Positions 41,697 to 50,098 of a stretch of DNA of 50,189 nucleotides are shown piece by piece; position 1 is the first letter of the stretch; each line of letters begins with the position of its first letter. The stretch spans positions 1 through 50,189 of the forward strand of contig VFJZ01000024.1 in NCBI GenBank assembly GCA_009885805.1. Reading direction: 5' to 3'. The notes below the pieces were generated by a model. It saw nothing but the letters and a program-made list of their open reading frames with translations, did no database searches and was not told the origin of the DNA. Source of the stretch: Actinomycetota bacterium (lineage in GTDB: Bacteria; Actinomycetota; Thermoleophilia; Gaiellales; F1-60-MAGs149). The translations under genes and the position numbers were made by a program.

Positions 41697-42563
41697 TCAG
41701 GAGGAGGGCTGCAGGCCGCGCCCGCCGTCACCGTCCGACGCGAGATACTCGGCAAGTGCCTCCTGCCATGGCGCGAGCGCCGGCAGGCCGAGCGCATCGG
41801 TCCGCGACCGGCCGAGCAGACCGTTCGGCGGTCGCAGCGCCCGCCCAGGAGCCTGCTCCGTCGCCGTCCGCTCGACCGTCGCCCTGATATGCGCGAGCCG
41901 CAGCGTCTCGACAGCCAGGTCCCACCAGGTGCAGGCCCCCGCGTTGGTGAGGTGGACGACCCCTGCCGGTCGTCCCTGCACCACTGCGCCGAGTGCGACG
42001 GCCAGGTGTCGACACGAGGTCGGAGCGATGAACTGGTCGGCGACGACGGCGAGCGGACGACCGGCGCGGGCACCCGCGAGGATGCGCGCCACGAAGCTCC
42101 CGCCCTTGGCGCGGCTGCCAGCGTCGCCGTAGAGGGCGGACGTGCGTACGATGGTGGCCGTGGGGGCGACGGCCATCGTCGCAAACTCGCCGGCGAGTTT
42201 GGAAGCGCCGTAGACGTTGATCGGTCGCGGTGGGTCGTCTTCCTCGTACGGGCGGGCGGCGGTACCGGAAAAGACGTAGTTCGTCGACAGGTAGATGACG
42301 TGCGCGCCGGCGGCGGCCGCCGCCCGCGCGACGCAAGCAGCCCCGACCGCGTTGACGGCGAATGCGCCGGCCATCCCCGCATCCTCGGCCCCGTCGACGT
42401 CGACGAACGCCGCGCAGTTGACGACAACGTCCGGGCGCGCGCCGGCAACCGCCGCCGCGATCCCGGCGCGGTCGGTGACATCGGCGTCGATGGGCACTGC
42501 GCCGCTCGCCGCGATGAGGGCACGGCCGAGCTGGCCTCGTGCCCCAGTGACCGCGATCCGCAC
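41697..42563 (-). CDS. rfbD: dTDP-4-dehydrorhamnose reductase
   Basis: 288 residues, last step to dTDP-L-rhamnose. Rossmann motif VTGARGQLGRALI at the N-terminus, PDVVVNCAAFVDVDGAED, YLSTNYVFSGTAARPYEEDD, INVYGASKLAGEF with the YxxxK pair, and LRPPNGLLGRSRTDALGLPA. The GTG start lies 6 nt after TACGAT. It is separated from rfbB by the GSDH gene and convergent with it. With rfbA, rfbB and rfbC it completes the pathway within 6.4 kb. Confidence 0.93.
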   Translation of the reverse strand: MRIAVTGARGQLGRALIAASGAVPIDADVTDRAGIAAAVAGARPDVVVNCAAFVDVDGAEDAGMAGAFAVNAVGAACVARAAAAAGAHVIYLSTNYVFSGTAARPYEEDDPPRPINVYGASKLAGEFATMAVAPTATIVRTSALYGDAGSRAKGGSFVARILAGARAGRPLAVVADQFIAPTSCRHLAVALGAVVQGRPAGVVHLTNAGACTWWDLAVETLRLAHIRATVERTATEQAPGRALRPPNGLLGRSRTDALGLPALAPWQEALAEYLASDGDGGRGLQPSS

Positions 42564-42575
42564 GCCCGCATCGTA
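42564..42575 (-). promoter_or_regulatory. TACGAT box 6 nt before rfbD GTG
   Basis: The minus strand reads TACGAT at 42575-42570, GCGGGC, then GTG 42563. Another TAGGAT on the plus strand (42614-42619) lies 35 nt before the divergent methyltransferase ATG. Confidence 0.4.
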
Positions 42576-42654
42576 CCGGGACGCAGGGCAGCGATGCCAT
42601 CGATGCCGGTCGCTAGGATTCGACGGCACCTCGTCGAAGGGCCCGACCGGCACC

Positions 42655-43683
42655 ATGCACCATCCACCACCCAGGCCACCTGCGCGACGACTGGCCGCGC
42701 TCGTCCTGCGGCCCTTCATCCGCCCCTTCTTCAGACGACTCGAGGCGCGCGTCGGTCCGCTCGACGCGCGCCTCGCCGCCGCCGAGGCCGGCATCGCCGC
42801 GCTCGGCGACGCGCCGCCTGCCACCGCCGGGCTGGACGACGCGATCATCTCCGCACTGGTCGACGCGGTTGCGGCGTCGAACGCCGCCTCCCGGATCGTC
42901 CGCCGCGAGCACGAGGCGCTGGCCGCGCGGATCGCCGAGGTCACCAGCAGCGCATCGATCCAGGCCATCACGGCGGCGACCGGTGATCTCCGGGCGTACG
43001 TCGACCGGGTTGCGATCCGCTCTGACGAGCGCGACGTCGCCGTCCACGGGCGCTTCCGCCAGATCGAGGAACGGGGCGAGTTCATCCGCCGCGAGGTCCT
43101 GTACGAAGCTCGGTACCTGCATGGTGAGACGGCGGTTGCGCCGTCGGCCGGAGCCGACGCCGACGCGCCTGGCCCCTGGCCCTCGCCCCTGCGTGTCAAC
43201 GTCGGGGCCGGCCATGTCCCGCGGGAGGGGTTCGTCAACGTCGACCTGCGGCCCCTGCCGGGCATCGATGTCGTCGCAGACGCGCGGCGGCTGCCGTTCG
43301 CCGCCGGATCGGTGAACGAGTTGGTCGCGGAGCACGTCGTCGAGCACTTCCCGGTCGAGGAGCTCCGCCGCGTCGTGCTGCCGCACTGGCGACGGGTGCT
43401 CTCGCCGGGCGGGACGCTCCGGCTCGTGCTCCCGGACGGCGAGGCCCTGCTCGCGGCGTATGGCGACGGAACGATGACGTTCGCCGAGCTGGCGCGGGTG
43501 ACGTACGGCGATCAGGAGTATGAGGGTGACTTCCACTACGCGATGCACGCCCGGGACGGGTTGGCCGCCCTCCTCACCGAAGTCGGCTTCGCCGATCCGC
43601 GGTGCGTCGCGACCGGGAGGCGGAACGGGCTCGCATTCGAGATGGAGTTCGAGGCGCGCGCGCCCGCAGCGGACGAGCGCTGA
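42655..43683 (+). CDS. SAM-dependent methyltransferase with N-terminal coiled-coil module
   Basis: 342 residues. The N-terminal ~140 residues are helical and begin LRPFIRPFFRRLEARVGPLD, a segment repeated at the start of the gene at 48238. The catalytic part has VNVGAGHVPREGFVNVDLRP (motif I), IDVVADARRLPFAAGSVNEL, AEHVVEHFPVEELRRVVLPH and RVLSPGGTLRLVLPDGEALL. This last set is the pattern of predicted methyltransferases found in polysaccharide clusters. The substrate is unknown. TGATG overlap with the next glycosyltransferase puts it at the head of a five-gene operon. Confidence 0.8.
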   Translation: MHHPPPRPPARRLAALVLRPFIRPFFRRLEARVGPLDARLAAAEAGIAALGDAPPATAGLDDAIISALVDAVAASNAASRIVRREHEALAARIAEVTSSASIQAITAATGDLRAYVDRVAIRSDERDVAVHGRFRQIEERGEFIRREVLYEARYLHGETAVAPSAGADADAPGPWPSPLRVNVGAGHVPREGFVNVDLRPLPGIDVVADARRLPFAAGSVNELVAEHVVEHFPVEELRRVVLPHWRRVLSPGGTLRLVLPDGEALLAAYGDGTMTFAELARVTYGDQEYEGDFHYAMHARDGLAALLTEVGFADPRCVATGRRNGLAFEMEFEARAPAADER

Positions 43684-44795
43684 TGCCACGCACCGTCGCC
43701 GTGTGGTCGGGTGCTGTCGTCGCCGGCGACGCGATCTCGAACAGCCTCCGCGACAAGCTGGTGGCGATCCGTCGCTGGGATCCGGCCGGGTCGACGGTCC
43801 GCGCGGTCGGCATCGCACAGGGCTCGGATGGATCGGTGCCGGGCATCAACGTCTACGCCGATGCGGCGTCCGCTCTGCGCAGCGGCATCGTCGGCGAGGC
43901 CGACCTTCACATCTTCGAATACGGCATCTACTACGAGCTCTTCGACCTCGCGCTGCTCGTGCCCCGCGAGCGGCTCGCCGCCGTCTACCACAACGTGACG
44001 CCGGCGGCTCTCATCGACGACCCGGCCGTGCGAGTTCGCGTCGAGCGGGCGCTCGAGCGGCGGGAGAACCTCCGCCACGCGCGGCGGATCTTCTGCGACA
44101 GCGCGTTCAATGCCGATGACCTGCGGTCGCTCGGCTTCTCCGAAGAGGCGCTGAGGGTGCAACCCCTGCCACCGGCGATCGTCGCCGCGCCCGGCGACCG
44201 TCGCGGCCTGCCCACCATCCTCTTCGTGGGCCGGATCGTGCCGGCGAAGGGGATCGCCGACCTCGTCGCGGCGGCCGACGACCTCCGCGCGACGGGTCGA
44301 GCCTTCCGGCTCGCGGTGGCAGGGAACCGGCGCCTCAGCGACGCGGATCTGATCGCGTCGCTCTTGGCGCGGCCCGGGATCGACGTCATCGAGTCGCCGT
44401 CCGATTCCGAGCTCGCTGCGTTGTACGCGGCCGCCGACATCGTCGTCATCCCGTCGTACCACGAGGGCTACTGCGTCCCCGCGCTCGAGGCGCTGCTCGC
44501 GGGCTGCCAGGTCGTCGCCTCCGACGCCGGCAACCTCCCCGACCTCGTCGGCCCGGTCGGCCAGTGCGTGCCCGTCGGCGACGTGAGTGCGATCAGCGCC
44601 GCGCTGGCCGCGGCGCTGGATGCCGTGCCGGCGGTGCGAGCCGGCGCCGATGTCGTGGTGCCCGTGACGGGCGGGACGCTCGACGGCGCAGCCCGGCGCG
44701 CGCGGCTGGATGACCTGCGGCTGGAGACGGCCCGGTCGACGGTCGACCGGGCGTTCCTGGACGACGTCCATGACCTGCTGGGGTCGCCGGCGTGA
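43683..44795 (+). CDS. Glycosyltransferase family 4-like
   Basis: 370 residues with the GT-B fold. The C-terminal donor-binding half is clear: TILFVGRIVPAKGIADLVAA, a nucleotide-sugar contact region, and PSYHEGYCVPALEALLAGCQ, the E-x7-E motif of GT4 enzymes. The N-terminal half (TVAVWSGAVVAGDAISNSLR, ADLHIFEYGIYYELFD) binds the acceptor. It transfers a nucleotide-activated sugar to a growing glycan in the cytoplasm; the sugar is unknown. It overlaps both neighbours by a few bases. Confidence 0.87.
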   Translation: MPRTVAVWSGAVVAGDAISNSLRDKLVAIRRWDPAGSTVRAVGIAQGSDGSVPGINVYADAASALRSGIVGEADLHIFEYGIYYELFDLALLVPRERLAAVYHNVTPAALIDDPAVRVRVERALERRENLRHARRIFCDSAFNADDLRSLGFSEEALRVQPLPPAIVAAPGDRRGLPTILFVGRIVPAKGIADLVAAADDLRATGRAFRLAVAGNRRLSDADLIASLLARPGIDVIESPSDSELAALYAAADIVVIPSYHEGYCVPALEALLAGCQVVASDAGNLPDLVGPVGQCVPVGDVSAISAALAAALDAVPAVRAGADVVVPVTGGTLDGAARRARLDDLRLETARSTVDRAFLDDVHDLLGSPA

Positions 44796-47700
44796 CCGCG
44801 CCGACGATCTCGGTCGTCGTCTGCACGACGCCCGGCCGCGAGGCCTCGCTGCAGCGCACCCTGGCGGGCCTCCGGCACCAGCGGACGAGTGGGTTCGAAG
44901 TGGTCGTCGTCGGGTCCGGGTTCGACCATGGCGGCGCTCCGGAGGGGCTCCCCGACGACGTCGTCGCGTGCGGCGTCGCCGAGCGAAACCTGAGCGCTGC
45001 TCGCAACGCCGGTGTCCGGGCCGCCGCCGGCGCGCTCGTCGCCTTCATCGATGACGACGCCGTGCCCGAACCGACCTGGCTGGACGTCCTGGCCGGCTCC
45101 TTCTCTGATCCGGAGGTCGCCGCCGCCGGTGGGCCGGTCCTCGATCACACCGGAGTCGCGCTACAGGCCCGGTACAGCCTCGTCAACGCGCTCGGCGAGG
45201 CGCGCGTGCAATTCGAGGGCGGGAACCCATCAGCGCTGCGCGCCTCGCCAGGCAGCGACTGGATCGTCTACCCGATCGGGACGAGCGCCATGTTCCGGCG
45301 CGACATCCTTGCCGCCATCGGCGGCTTCGACGAGGAGTTCGAGTACTACCTCGACGAGGCCGACGTCTGCCGGAGGCTCGTCGATCGGGGCTGGGTCGTG
45401 CAGGCGCTCGACGAAGGGCACGTGCTGCACGGATTCCTGCCGAGCGTCTTGCGGTCCGCCGATCGCGTGCTCACCGACCGCTTCAGCGTTCTCAAGAACC
45501 GCTGCTACTTCGCACTGCGCCACGGCATCGAGCGGCACGGGTTCGTGGGCTTGATGGACGACCTCGGGCGCTTCGCGGATCATCACCGTGCAGACTGCCG
45601 ATTCCACGTCGACGGCGGGCGTCTCGACCGTGACGGGCCCGCCCGGCTGGAGGAACAGATCGACCGTGGCTACGCCGCCGGGCAGGCAGCGGCGGCGCGG
45701 GGACCGCGCCTTCGCGACCCGGAATGGTTTGCGGCGCCGGCGACGGTGCGGCCCTTCGCGACGGTGCGACGAGCGGACGCCCTGCACGTCGCTCTGCTCG
45801 CCCCGGAGTGGGCGCCGGCCCGGCTGAACGGCATCTCGCGGGTGATCGTGAACCTGGCGGTCGGCCTCGCCGACCGGGGGCACGATGTGCGCGTTCTGAC
45901 CCCTGCAGTTGGCGATGAGAGCCTCGACTTCGAAGACGGCGTGTGGGTCCACCGCGTCCCCGCGATCGTCGCCGAGCAGGCCCTGCCCGACGGGCTCGCT
46001 GTGCCCGAACACCTCGTGCCACAGACCCTCGCGTACGCGGCGAGCCTCGCACGCGTCCACGATCGGTGGCCGGTCGACGTCGTCCAGGTTCCCAACTGGG
46101 ACTCGCCGGGCATCGGGGTGATGGCCGCAGGCGGGCACCGCACGGTCCTCGGCCTGTACACGCCGCTCCGCCAGCTCGTCGCGACCGACCCGCGTATTCC
46201 CGCGAACGACCGCGTGATCGGCGAGCTGGAGGCGCTCGAATTGGTGTCGTTCCGCTGCGCCACGGCGGTCCTCGCCTGCGGGGAGCCGATCGTGGACGAC
46301 GTTGCGGATGCCTACGGCGTCGACCTGCGCTCCCGTCCCCTCGGCCTCGTCCCGCACGGGATCGAGGACGCCGCGCCAGATCGTGTGCGGGCCTCGGGTG
46401 ATCCAGCTGTTCGGATCCTCTTCGTCGGTCGGCTCGAGCCACGCAAGGGGGTCGACGAGCTGCTTGCGGCGGCGCCGGCGATACTCGAGGCGCAGCCGAT
46501 GGTAGAGCTCGTGCTTGTCGGCGACGCGACCGGCAGCACGCCGCGCGGCAGCACGTACCCGGCGGAGTGGGCAGCGTCGGCCGGTTCCGATCGCGACCGC
46601 GTCCGGTTCGCGGGGCCGGTCGACGACGACGAACTCGCGCGCTACTACGCCGATGCCGACATCGTCGTCGTGCCGTCACGCTTCGAGTCGTTCGGCCTGA
46701 CCGTGCTGGAGGCGATGCGCGCCGGCGTCCCAGTCGTCGTCACGGCGACCGGTGAGATGCAGCACATCGTCGCCGAGGCCGCCTGCGGGGCCGTCGTGCC
46801 GCCGCTTGAGCCCGGTGCGCTCGCGGCCGCGCTGATCCGTCTCGCCGGCGACGCCGGCGAGCGGCGCCGCCTCGGCGCCGCCGGGCGGGCGCGCTTCGCC
46901 GCCCGCTATACGCGCGAGCGGATGGCAGCCGACGTCGAGGCGTTCTACCGGACGATCTGCGACCGGCACGAGCGTGGCACCGGCATCGTCTCCGCCGCCG
47001 ACGAGTCCGCCGTCACGGTGGCGGAGGACCTCTCGCCGCTCCTGTGCTGTCCGATCTGCCACGGTGCGCTCGACGTAGCGGCGGCGATCACCGTTGCCGG
47101 GCGGCCGTACGAGGGCGTCGCGACGTGCCCTGGCTGCGCCGTCACCGCCGCCGTGATCGCTGACGGCCGCTGGGACTTCCACCGGCGCGGCGAGGGCGGT
47201 GCGACAGTCGGCACCGTCGACCTGCCCGCGCTCGGCGAGCGTCGCGTCGATCCGTCCGCGCCGGAACTCGTTGCGACCGGTGACTGGCGGCGCCACGGTG
47301 ATCTGCTCGAGACCGATCGCGCGGGTGCGTACCTCGAGCTCGACGCGGTCTGCGCCGGCGCGACCGTGCTGCTTCTCCGGCACCCGCATTCGGGCATGGT
47401 GGAGCTGCGCTGCGACGGCGAGGTCCTGGCCTGCATCGACCTGTTCGAGCCGGGCGGGTCGGTGATCCTGCCGTATCGACTCTGCCCTCCCGGTGAGCCT
47501 CGTCGCCATCGTCTGCAGGTCGCCGTTACGGGCGAGCGCCATCCGGCCGCGCTCGGGTCGCAGGTCCTGGTCCGCGAGATCGTGCTGCACGCGCCGCTGG
47601 CACCGGCGGACGGGTTCGGGCCGCGACGCCCGCTGCTGCGTGGCAACCCGTACAGCCCCGTGATCACGCGCCACCTCGACCAGGCCGCACCGGGTGGGTG

Positions 47701-48238
47701 GATCCTGGAGTGCGGCGGCGGGGAGCGGCGTCGATGCGTGCCCCGGCACGTCAACTTCGAGTACCTCGCGTTCGAGTCCGCCGACGTGCTCGGGGACGGC
47801 CACGCGCTCCCCTTCTGCGACGACGTGTTCGACCTAGTCGTCTCGCAGGCGGTGCTCGAGCACCTGTACCACCCGTTCCGTGCCGTCGAGGAGATGGTGC
47901 GCGTCGCGCGCCCGGGCGGCCTGATCGTCGCCGAGGCGGCCTTCATGCAGCCGCTCCACGCGGTGCCGTCGCACTACTTCAACGTCACACCCTGGGGCAT
48001 GGCCGAGCTGTTCCGCGGTTGCGAGACCGTCGAGTCCGGCTGGTTCGGCTCGCTCTCCGGTACCGTTGCCTGGCTGATGGATGCCGCTGGTCTGCCAGAA
48101 CACCTCTCGCCGGAGGTCCTCGAGCCCGTCCGGGCGGCCTTCAGGTCGTTCGACCAGGTGATCGGCCACGACGACCTGCGGGCCGTCGCCTCGGGCGTGT
48201 ACCAGGTCGTCCGGAAGCCGGTGGCGGGACAGCGGTGA
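44792..48238 (+). CDS. Multi-domain glycan enzyme: GT2, GT4, zinc ribbon, beta module and methyltransferase
   Basis: 1148 residues in one frame. Residues 1-270 are a GT2 glycosyltransferase (ISVVVCTTPGREASLQRTLA, FIDDDAVPEP with the DDD metal motif, FDEEFEYYLDEADVCRRLVD). Residues 330-735 are a GT4 (LLAPEWAPARLNGISRVIVN, ILFVGRLEPRKGVDELLAAA, PSRFESFGLTVLEAM). Residues 750-785 are a zinc ribbon (C753xxC756 and C779xxC782, Trm112-like). Residues ~830-935 are a beta-sandwich-like module (DGEVLACIDLFEPGGS, HRLQVAVTGERHP). Residues ~950-1148 are a class I methyltransferase (LPFCDDVFDLVVSQAVLEHL, VRVARPGGLIVAEA). It would add two sugars and a methyl group on one chain, perhaps a capping reaction. 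No sign of frameshift fusion. Confidence 0.85.
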   Translation: MTAPTISVVVCTTPGREASLQRTLAGLRHQRTSGFEVVVVGSGFDHGGAPEGLPDDVVACGVAERNLSAARNAGVRAAAGALVAFIDDDAVPEPTWLDVLAGSFSDPEVAAAGGPVLDHTGVALQARYSLVNALGEARVQFEGGNPSALRASPGSDWIVYPIGTSAMFRRDILAAIGGFDEEFEYYLDEADVCRRLVDRGWVVQALDEGHVLHGFLPSVLRSADRVLTDRFSVLKNRCYFALRHGIERHGFVGLMDDLGRFADHHRADCRFHVDGGRLDRDGPARLEEQIDRGYAAGQAAAARGPRLRDPEWFAAPATVRPFATVRRADALHVALLAPEWAPARLNGISRVIVNLAVGLADRGHDVRVLTPAVGDESLDFEDGVWVHRVPAIVAEQALPDGLAVPEHLVPQTLAYAASLARVHDRWPVDVVQVPNWDSPGIGVMAAGGHRTVLGLYTPLRQLVATDPRIPANDRVIGELEALELVSFRCATAVLACGEPIVDDVADAYGVDLRSRPLGLVPHGIEDAAPDRVRASGDPAVRILFVGRLEPRKGVDELLAAAPAILEAQPMVELVLVGDATGSTPRGSTYPAEWAASAGSDRDRVRFAGPVDDDELARYYADADIVVVPSRFESFGLTVLEAMRAGVPVVVTATGEMQHIVAEAACGAVVPPLEPGALAAALIRLAGDAGERRRLGAAGRARFAARYTRERMAADVEAFYRTICDRHERGTGIVSAADESAVTVAEDLSPLLCCPICHGALDVAAAITVAGRPYEGVATCPGCAVTAAVIADGRWDFHRRGEGGATVGTVDLPALGERRVDPSAPELVATGDWRRHGDLLETDRAGAYLELDAVCAGATVLLLRHPHSGMVELRCDGEVLACIDLFEPGGSVILPYRLCPPGEPRRHRLQVAVTGERHPAALGSQVLVREIVLHAPLAPADGFGPRRPLLRGNPYSPVITRHLDQAAPGGWILECGGGERRRCVPRHVNFEYLAFESADVLGDGHALPFCDDVFDLVVSQAVLEHLYHPFRAVEEMVRVARPGGLIVAEAAFMQPLHAVPSHYFNVTPWGMAELFRGCETVESGWFGSLSGTVAWLMDAAGLPEHLSPEVLEPVRAAFRSFDQVIGHDDLRAVASGVYQVVRKPVAGQR

Positions 48239-49539
48239 TGCGATGGCTGTTGCGGGCTCTGCTCCGACCCGTGTTCGACCGGTTGGAGGCGCGCGTCGGG
48301 CCGGTCGACCGCCGCGTCACCGACCTCGAGGCACGGGTTGAGCGGATCGATGCGGCCGCGCCGGTCCAGCCTTCGTCGGACGATGTCCTCGGCCAGTGGA
48401 TCGACGATCGCTTCCGCTGCGAGCTCGCCGGCGGTGCCACATTCTACGAGCCCCTGGCAGGGCTGCTCGAGGCGGCTCACGAGTACCGGATGGAGCTGTT
48501 AGGGGGCCTTGCGCTACCGCCACTGGACGATGCCGTCTGTCTCGACTACGGGGTCGGCAGCTGGGGGTTCGCGGCGGTCTACCCGCGGCTCCACGGGTGC
48601 CGATTCGCGATCGGGATCGACATCTCGTCGGCTGCGATCGCCGAGTCCGAGCGCGTGTCGGCGGCCGGGGTCTATCCGTACGGCGATCGCTTCCAGTACC
48701 TGACGTCGAGAGGCGAGAGCCTGCCGCTACCTGACGGGACGGTCGATGTGGTCTTCAGCGGAGAGTCGATCGAGCATGTCGATGCGACAGTCGCGTTCGT
48801 CGACGAGCTCCACCGGGTGATGCGGCCGGGAGGCCATCTGGTCGTGACGACCCCGAACGCCGACGCCGAACTCTACCGACGGCGTGGCGAACGGTACTGC
48901 GTCGGTCCGGAGCACACCGCCCTGATGGGCTACGACGAGCTTGTCGCGCTGCTGAGCGAACGGTTCGCACTGGTCGAGGCGTACGGCTACTGCGCCTCCC
49001 GCTACCCGGACATCGACGCGATGGTGGGCACGACAGACGACGCCCGAGCCGCGGTGCGCACACACACCGCGCGCCCTGATCTGGCTTCGAATCTCGTGTG
49101 CCTCTTTCGTCGCCGCGACGACCGTCCCGCGCCTCGCCACCGCGTCCGCTCCTTCGACGCGACGGCGCCGGAGGTGAGGCGGTTCGGCCGCTGGAGCACG
49201 GCAACGCTCTCCGGGCCGCTGGCTGGCCTGCTGACCGAGGGCGCCGTCGGCGACTGCCTCGAGGTCGAATGTGAAGGTACGACGGCGATCGCGATCCTCT
49301 GGGCCCAACCCTGGGGCGGGCGCGCCGTCGTCGAGGTCGGCGCGCACCGCGAGGAGGTCGATCTGTACGAGCCGGTCGGAGGCTTCCGCCGCGTGCTTGT
49401 CACCGGCCTCGAACCGGGCGTCCACCGCCTGCGGGTGACGGCGACCGGAACGGCCGACCCGCGCAGCGCGGCGACGCAGGTGATCGTCTTCCGGCTGATC
49501 GCCGACCTCGCGCTGGCGAGCGATGCACAGGGCGCCTGA
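48238..49539 (+). CDS. SAM-dependent methyltransferase with coiled-coil N-terminus and C-terminal beta module
   Basis: 433 residues. The N-terminus RPVFDRLEARVGPVDRRV matches the start of the methyltransferase at 42655. The central class I domain has VCLDYGVGSWGFAAVYPRLH (motif I), FAIGIDISSAAIAESERVSA, LPLPDGTVDVVFSGESIEHV and VMRPGGHLVVTTPN. Residues ~317-425 form a beta module (EVDLYEPVGGFRRVL, LEPGVHRLRVTATGTADP) alike in pattern to that of the preceding fusion protein. The ATG overlaps the preceding stop (TGATG). It probably methylates a sugar of the same glycan; inference from context. Confidence 0.82.
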   Translation: MRWLLRALLRPVFDRLEARVGPVDRRVTDLEARVERIDAAAPVQPSSDDVLGQWIDDRFRCELAGGATFYEPLAGLLEAAHEYRMELLGGLALPPLDDAVCLDYGVGSWGFAAVYPRLHGCRFAIGIDISSAAIAESERVSAAGVYPYGDRFQYLTSRGESLPLPDGTVDVVFSGESIEHVDATVAFVDELHRVMRPGGHLVVTTPNADAELYRRRGERYCVGPEHTALMGYDELVALLSERFALVEAYGYCASRYPDIDAMVGTTDDARAAVRTHTARPDLASNLVCLFRRRDDRPAPRHRVRSFDATAPEVRRFGRWSTATLSGPLAGLLTEGAVGDCLEVECEGTTAIAILWAQPWGGRAVVEVGAHREEVDLYEPVGGFRRVLVTGLEPGVHRLRVTATGTADPRSAATQVIVFRLIADLALASDAQGA

Positions 49540-50083
49540 TCGGGTGGCTGCTCCGGAGGCGCGATCGCGGGCGATGCGAACGCACGACGCACTGCTCCGA
49601 TCCGGCGTCGGTCCGGACGGCCCGGCCGTCCGAGCCTGGTGGGTGTGGCGACGCGTTTGGGACGCGGTCGTCGCGTGTCGACGCGGGGATCTGGCCCGGT
49701 TCGAGGCGCGCACGTCCTCGCAGCACGGTGAGGACGGCATCATCGCCGAAGTGCTGCGGCGCGTATCCGTCGACGGCCCGGCCGTGGCGGTCGAGATCGG
49801 CTCCGGGGACGGGTCGGAGAACTGCACGCGGGCGCTTCTCGACAGCGGCTGGCGGACGGTTTGGATCGAGGCCGATCCTGACCGCGCGGCCGCTGCGCGC
49901 CTCGTCACCCCGGCCGCATCGGTGGTCGAGGCGCGGGTCGACGCGGCCAACATCGCCGGTCTGCTCGACGCCGCCGGCGTGCCGGCGGCGTTCGAGGTGC
50001 TCGTGATCGACATCGACGGCAACGACCACGCGGTGCTCGACCGGGTCCTCGCTCGGTCGCGTCCCCGGCTGATCGTCGCCTAG
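49523..50083 (+). CDS. FkbM-like methyltransferase, C-terminally truncated
   Basis: 186 residues. SQHGEDGIIAEVLRRVSVDG, VAVEIGSGDGSENCTRALLD (SAM motif I), WRTVWIEADPDRAAAARLVT and FEVLVIDIDGNDHAVLDRVL are typical of methyltransferases of the FkbM type in glycan clusters. The DIDGND block is normally followed by PRLIVxEYN and a further ~60-100 residues. Here translation stops right after RPRLIVA at TAG 50081-50083, and the following DNA does not continue the fold in any frame. ATG 49523 overlaps the previous gene by 17 bp; ATG 49574 is a later option. Probably a disrupted gene. Confidence 0.65.
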   Translation: MHRAPDRVAAPEARSRAMRTHDALLRSGVGPDGPAVRAWWVWRRVWDAVVACRRGDLARFEARTSSQHGEDGIIAEVLRRVSVDGPAVAVEIGSGDGSENCTRALLDSGWRTVWIEADPDRAAAARLVTPAASVVEARVDAANIAGLLDAAGVPAAFEVLVIDIDGNDHAVLDRVLARSRPRLIVA

Positions 50084-50098
50084 TGGTTCGACACGGAA

